DNA of 14,997 bases from JACMIU01 sp043763605 (GTDB lineage Bacteria; Armatimonadota; Armatimonadia; Armatimonadales; Armatimonadaceae), in assembly GCA_043763605.1 (NCBI GenBank), contig JAYULM010000172.1, forward strand, positions 1 through 14,997, written 5' to 3'. Shown in pieces: positions 13,825-14,997 of this stretch. The notes below the pieces were generated by a model that made no database searches, was not told where the DNA came from, and saw only the letters and a program-made list of their open reading frames with translations. Positions within the stretch are counted from its first letter, which is position 1, and each line of letters begins with the position of its first letter. The position numbers and the translations under genes are program-made.

Positions 13825-14802
13825 ATGATCATCACGCAAACCCCCCTGCGTATCTCGTTCGCTGGTGGCGGCACCGACTTCAAGGGCTACTACGAAAAAA
13901 GCGGCGGCGCGGTGCTGTCGTCCGCCATCGACAAATATATTTACGTCATCATCAAGGAGCGGTTCGACAAAAAGATCCGCATCGGCTACTCGCGCACCGA
14001 AATGGTGGACGCCGTCGCCGAGATCGAGCACGAATTAGCCCGCGAAGCCATGCGCATGACCGGGGTAGACAGCGGCATCGAGATCGCGACGATGGCGGAT
14101 ATTCCCAGCGAGGGAAGCGGGTTGGGGTCATCGTCGGCAGTGACGGTCGGACTTTTGCACGCCCTGTACGCGTTCAAGGGCGAACTGGTGACGCCGGAAA
14201 CGCTGGCGCGGCAAGCCTGCGAGATCGAGATCGGAGTCCTGGGTAAGCCTATCGGCAAGCAGGACCAGTACATCGCGGCGTACGGCGGCTTGCGCTTCAT
14301 CGAGTTTCACGCCGACGATGCGGTATCGGTGACGACGGTCCCGATGGACGAAGATAAGCGGCGACGCTTCGGCGAAAACATTCTTCTGTTCTATACCGGC
14401 GTGACCCGCAAGGCGGACGTGATTCTATCCGAGCAGAAGGACAACATCGACGCGCAGGTGGATACGCTGGACCGCATCCGGGCGCAGGCACAGGAAGTGC
14501 GCGACGCCCTCGCGGAAGGCGTGATGAATCGCGTCGGGCGGATTTTAGACACCGGTTGGCGCAACAAGCGGCAGTTAGCCGGGCGCATCACGAACGCCGC
14601 GATTGACAGCATGTACGACCGCGCCCTGGACGCCGGGGCGTCGGGTGGCAAGATCGCGGGCGCGGGAGGCGGCGGCTTCCTGCTACTCTACTGCCCGCCC
14701 GACCGTCAGGCGCAAGTGCGCGAAGCACTCAGCGACCTGAAAGAGTTGCCCTTCGCCCTGGAGCGCGACGGCACGAAAGTGATCCTGAACGCCCGCCGAT
14801 AG
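13825..14802 (+). CDS. hddA: GHMP kinase, probable D-glycero-alpha-D-manno-heptose-7-phosphate kinase
   Basis: Expected to phosphorylate D-glycero-D-manno-heptose 7-phosphate at C1, a step towards GDP-heptose for S-layer glycans, capsule or lipopolysaccharide. The 325-residue product has the N-terminal RISFAGGGTDF (residues 9-19), the GHMP ATP-binding loop PSEGSGLGSSSAV (94-106), the GKPIGKQDQYIAAYGG segment (140-155) typical of the HddA branch, and a C-terminal GASGGKIAGAGGGGFLLLY (271-289). Length fits the family. It begins 6 nt after the nucleotidyltransferase stop, without a clear Shine-Dalgarno, which suggests translational coupling. The isomerase (gmhA) and phosphatase (gmhB) of the pathway are not in the window and may lie elsewhere. 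Some relatives act on other sugars, so exact substrate is inferred. Confidence 0.88.
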   Translation: MIITQTPLRISFAGGGTDFKGYYEKSGGAVLSSAIDKYIYVIIKERFDKKIRIGYSRTEMVDAVAEIEHELAREAMRMTGVDSGIEIATMADIPSEGSGLGSSSAVTVGLLHALYAFKGELVTPETLARQACEIEIGVLGKPIGKQDQYIAAYGGLRFIEFHADDAVSVTTVPMDEDKRRRFGENILLFYTGVTRKADVILSEQKDNIDAQVDTLDRIRAQAQEVRDALAEGVMNRVGRILDTGWRNKRQLAGRITNAAIDSMYDRALDAGASGGKIAGAGGGGFLLLYCPPDRQAQVREALSDLKELPFALERDGTKVILNARR

Positions 14803-14828
14803 CCATCCGGTTGATCTGTCGCCGTTGT

Positions 14829-14854
14829 AGTCATGCGAATCCACCCGTATGACT
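14829..14854. repeat. 9-bp hairpin between hddA and the right-edge ORF
   Basis: AGTCATGCG (14829-14837) pairs with CGTATGACT (14846-14854), including one G-T pair, around an 8-nt loop. It lies in the 68-bp gap after hddA and just ahead of the AAAGG ribosome binding site of the next ORF. No T-run follows on either strand, so a rho-independent terminator is unlikely. TTGTAG (14825) and TATGAC (14848) spaced 17 bp would be a poor promoter overlapping it. Confidence 0.5.
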
Positions 14855-14870
14855 GCGAAAGGTTTATCAG

Positions 14871-14997
14871 ATGCGAGAATCGAATGCTTATCAACAAATC
14901 TTGACCATCGGGCGCACCGAAGGCTTGACTATCGGGCGCACCGAAGGACAATTAGAAGAAGCGCGGCGGATTCTGCTCCGGCAGGGAGTGCGGCGTT
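14871..14997 (+). CDS. Partial ORF resembling the C-terminal tail of Rpn/PD-(D/E)XK transposase-like proteins
   Basis: An open frame from ATG 14871 to the window end (42 residues seen), preceded by AAAGG (14858-14862) at good distance. It reads MRESNAYQQIL, two copies of LTIGRTEG, then QLEEARRILLRQGVRR. From memory this pattern (an xESxxYQxIL start, G-R-x-E-G repeats, then EEARRxLLRxG) resembles the tail after the nuclease domain of Rpn-like proteins common in Cyanobacteria, Planctomycetes and Armatimonadota. Those usually have ~200 residues of catalytic domain first, and only 68 bp separate this ORF from hddA, so a complete upstream domain is impossible here. It may be a stand-alone tail-type small gene or a truncated relic. 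The 3' end is cut by the window. Confidence 0.55.
   Translation, partial: MRESNAYQQILTIGRTEGLTIGRTEGQLEEARRILLRQGVRR
14901..14948 (+). repeat. 24-bp direct tandem repeat, two copies
   Basis: Units 14901-14924 and 14925-14948 are identical at 22 of 24 positions and encode LTIGRTEG twice within the right-edge ORF. The unit is a multiple of three, so copy-number change would keep the frame. Such G-R-x-E-G repeats are common in the tails of Rpn-like proteins and probably arise by slippage or unequal exchange. Confidence 0.85.

Noticed and set aside
12829..14031. 400-codon open frame on the minus strand opposite the sugar-nucleotide genes
   Set aside because: It is antisense to two genes with clear family motifs, its product is Arg/His/Asp/Val-rich without a domain, and it has no Shine-Dalgarno; typical shadow frame in GC-rich DNA.
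14829..14854. Hairpin after hddA as an intrinsic terminator
   Set aside because: It is not followed by a T-run on either strand and lies immediately ahead of a ribosome binding site.
1..14997. CRISPR array, tRNA or rRNA genes, integrase or transposase genes
   Set aside because: No spaced direct repeats, no cloverleaf or rRNA-like stretch, and no recombinase motifs were seen on either strand.

Overview
This is a GC-rich bacterial chromosomal window of about 15 kb. It carries seven genes on the two strands and one partial gene at the right edge. The organism cannot be named from the sequence. High GC, an exported NlpC/P60 protein, GDP-heptose genes and a right-edge ORF resembling the tail of Rpn-type (PD-(D/E)XK) proteins would fit Armatimonadota or a similar environmental phylum, but that is a weak inference.

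Left part (1-4083, plus strand). A G-run tract (1-54) lies ahead of a secreted protein (110-2200) with an Ig-like domain, a propeller-like middle and a C-terminal NlpC/P60 peptidase. The 213-bp gap after it is mostly filled by a 152-bp inverted-repeat element (2223-2374) with perfect 42-bp arms. Next come shikimate kinase (aroK, 2414-2974) and 3-dehydroquinate synthase (aroB, TTG start at 2962). They overlap by 13 nt and form a shikimate-pathway pair.

Centre (4112-12663, minus strand). Two large genes form one operon, transcribed against both flanking plus-strand blocks. The first, 9670-12663, encodes a ~990-residue protein without a recognisable catalytic motif. The second, 4112-9655, starts 14 bp later and encodes a 1847-residue DEAH-box helicase with several cysteine clusters and a C-terminal DUF1998-type region. 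Partner size, gene order, helicase type and the absence of other genes match the two-gene antiviral system Druantia type III (DruH + DruE). This is the most interesting part of the window. The assignment rests on architecture and still needs a profile search.

Right part (12664-14997, plus strand). A 117-bp AT-richer divergent intergenic region leads to a sugar nucleotidyltransferase with a C-terminal left-handed beta-helix (12781-13818). Six nucleotides later a GHMP-family heptose-7-phosphate kinase (hddA-like, 13825-14802) begins. Together they suggest synthesis of an activated D-glycero-D-manno-heptose (or related sugar) for surface polysaccharide or S-layer glycans. A 9-bp hairpin and a short ORF with a 24-bp tandem repeat, open at the window end, complete the region.
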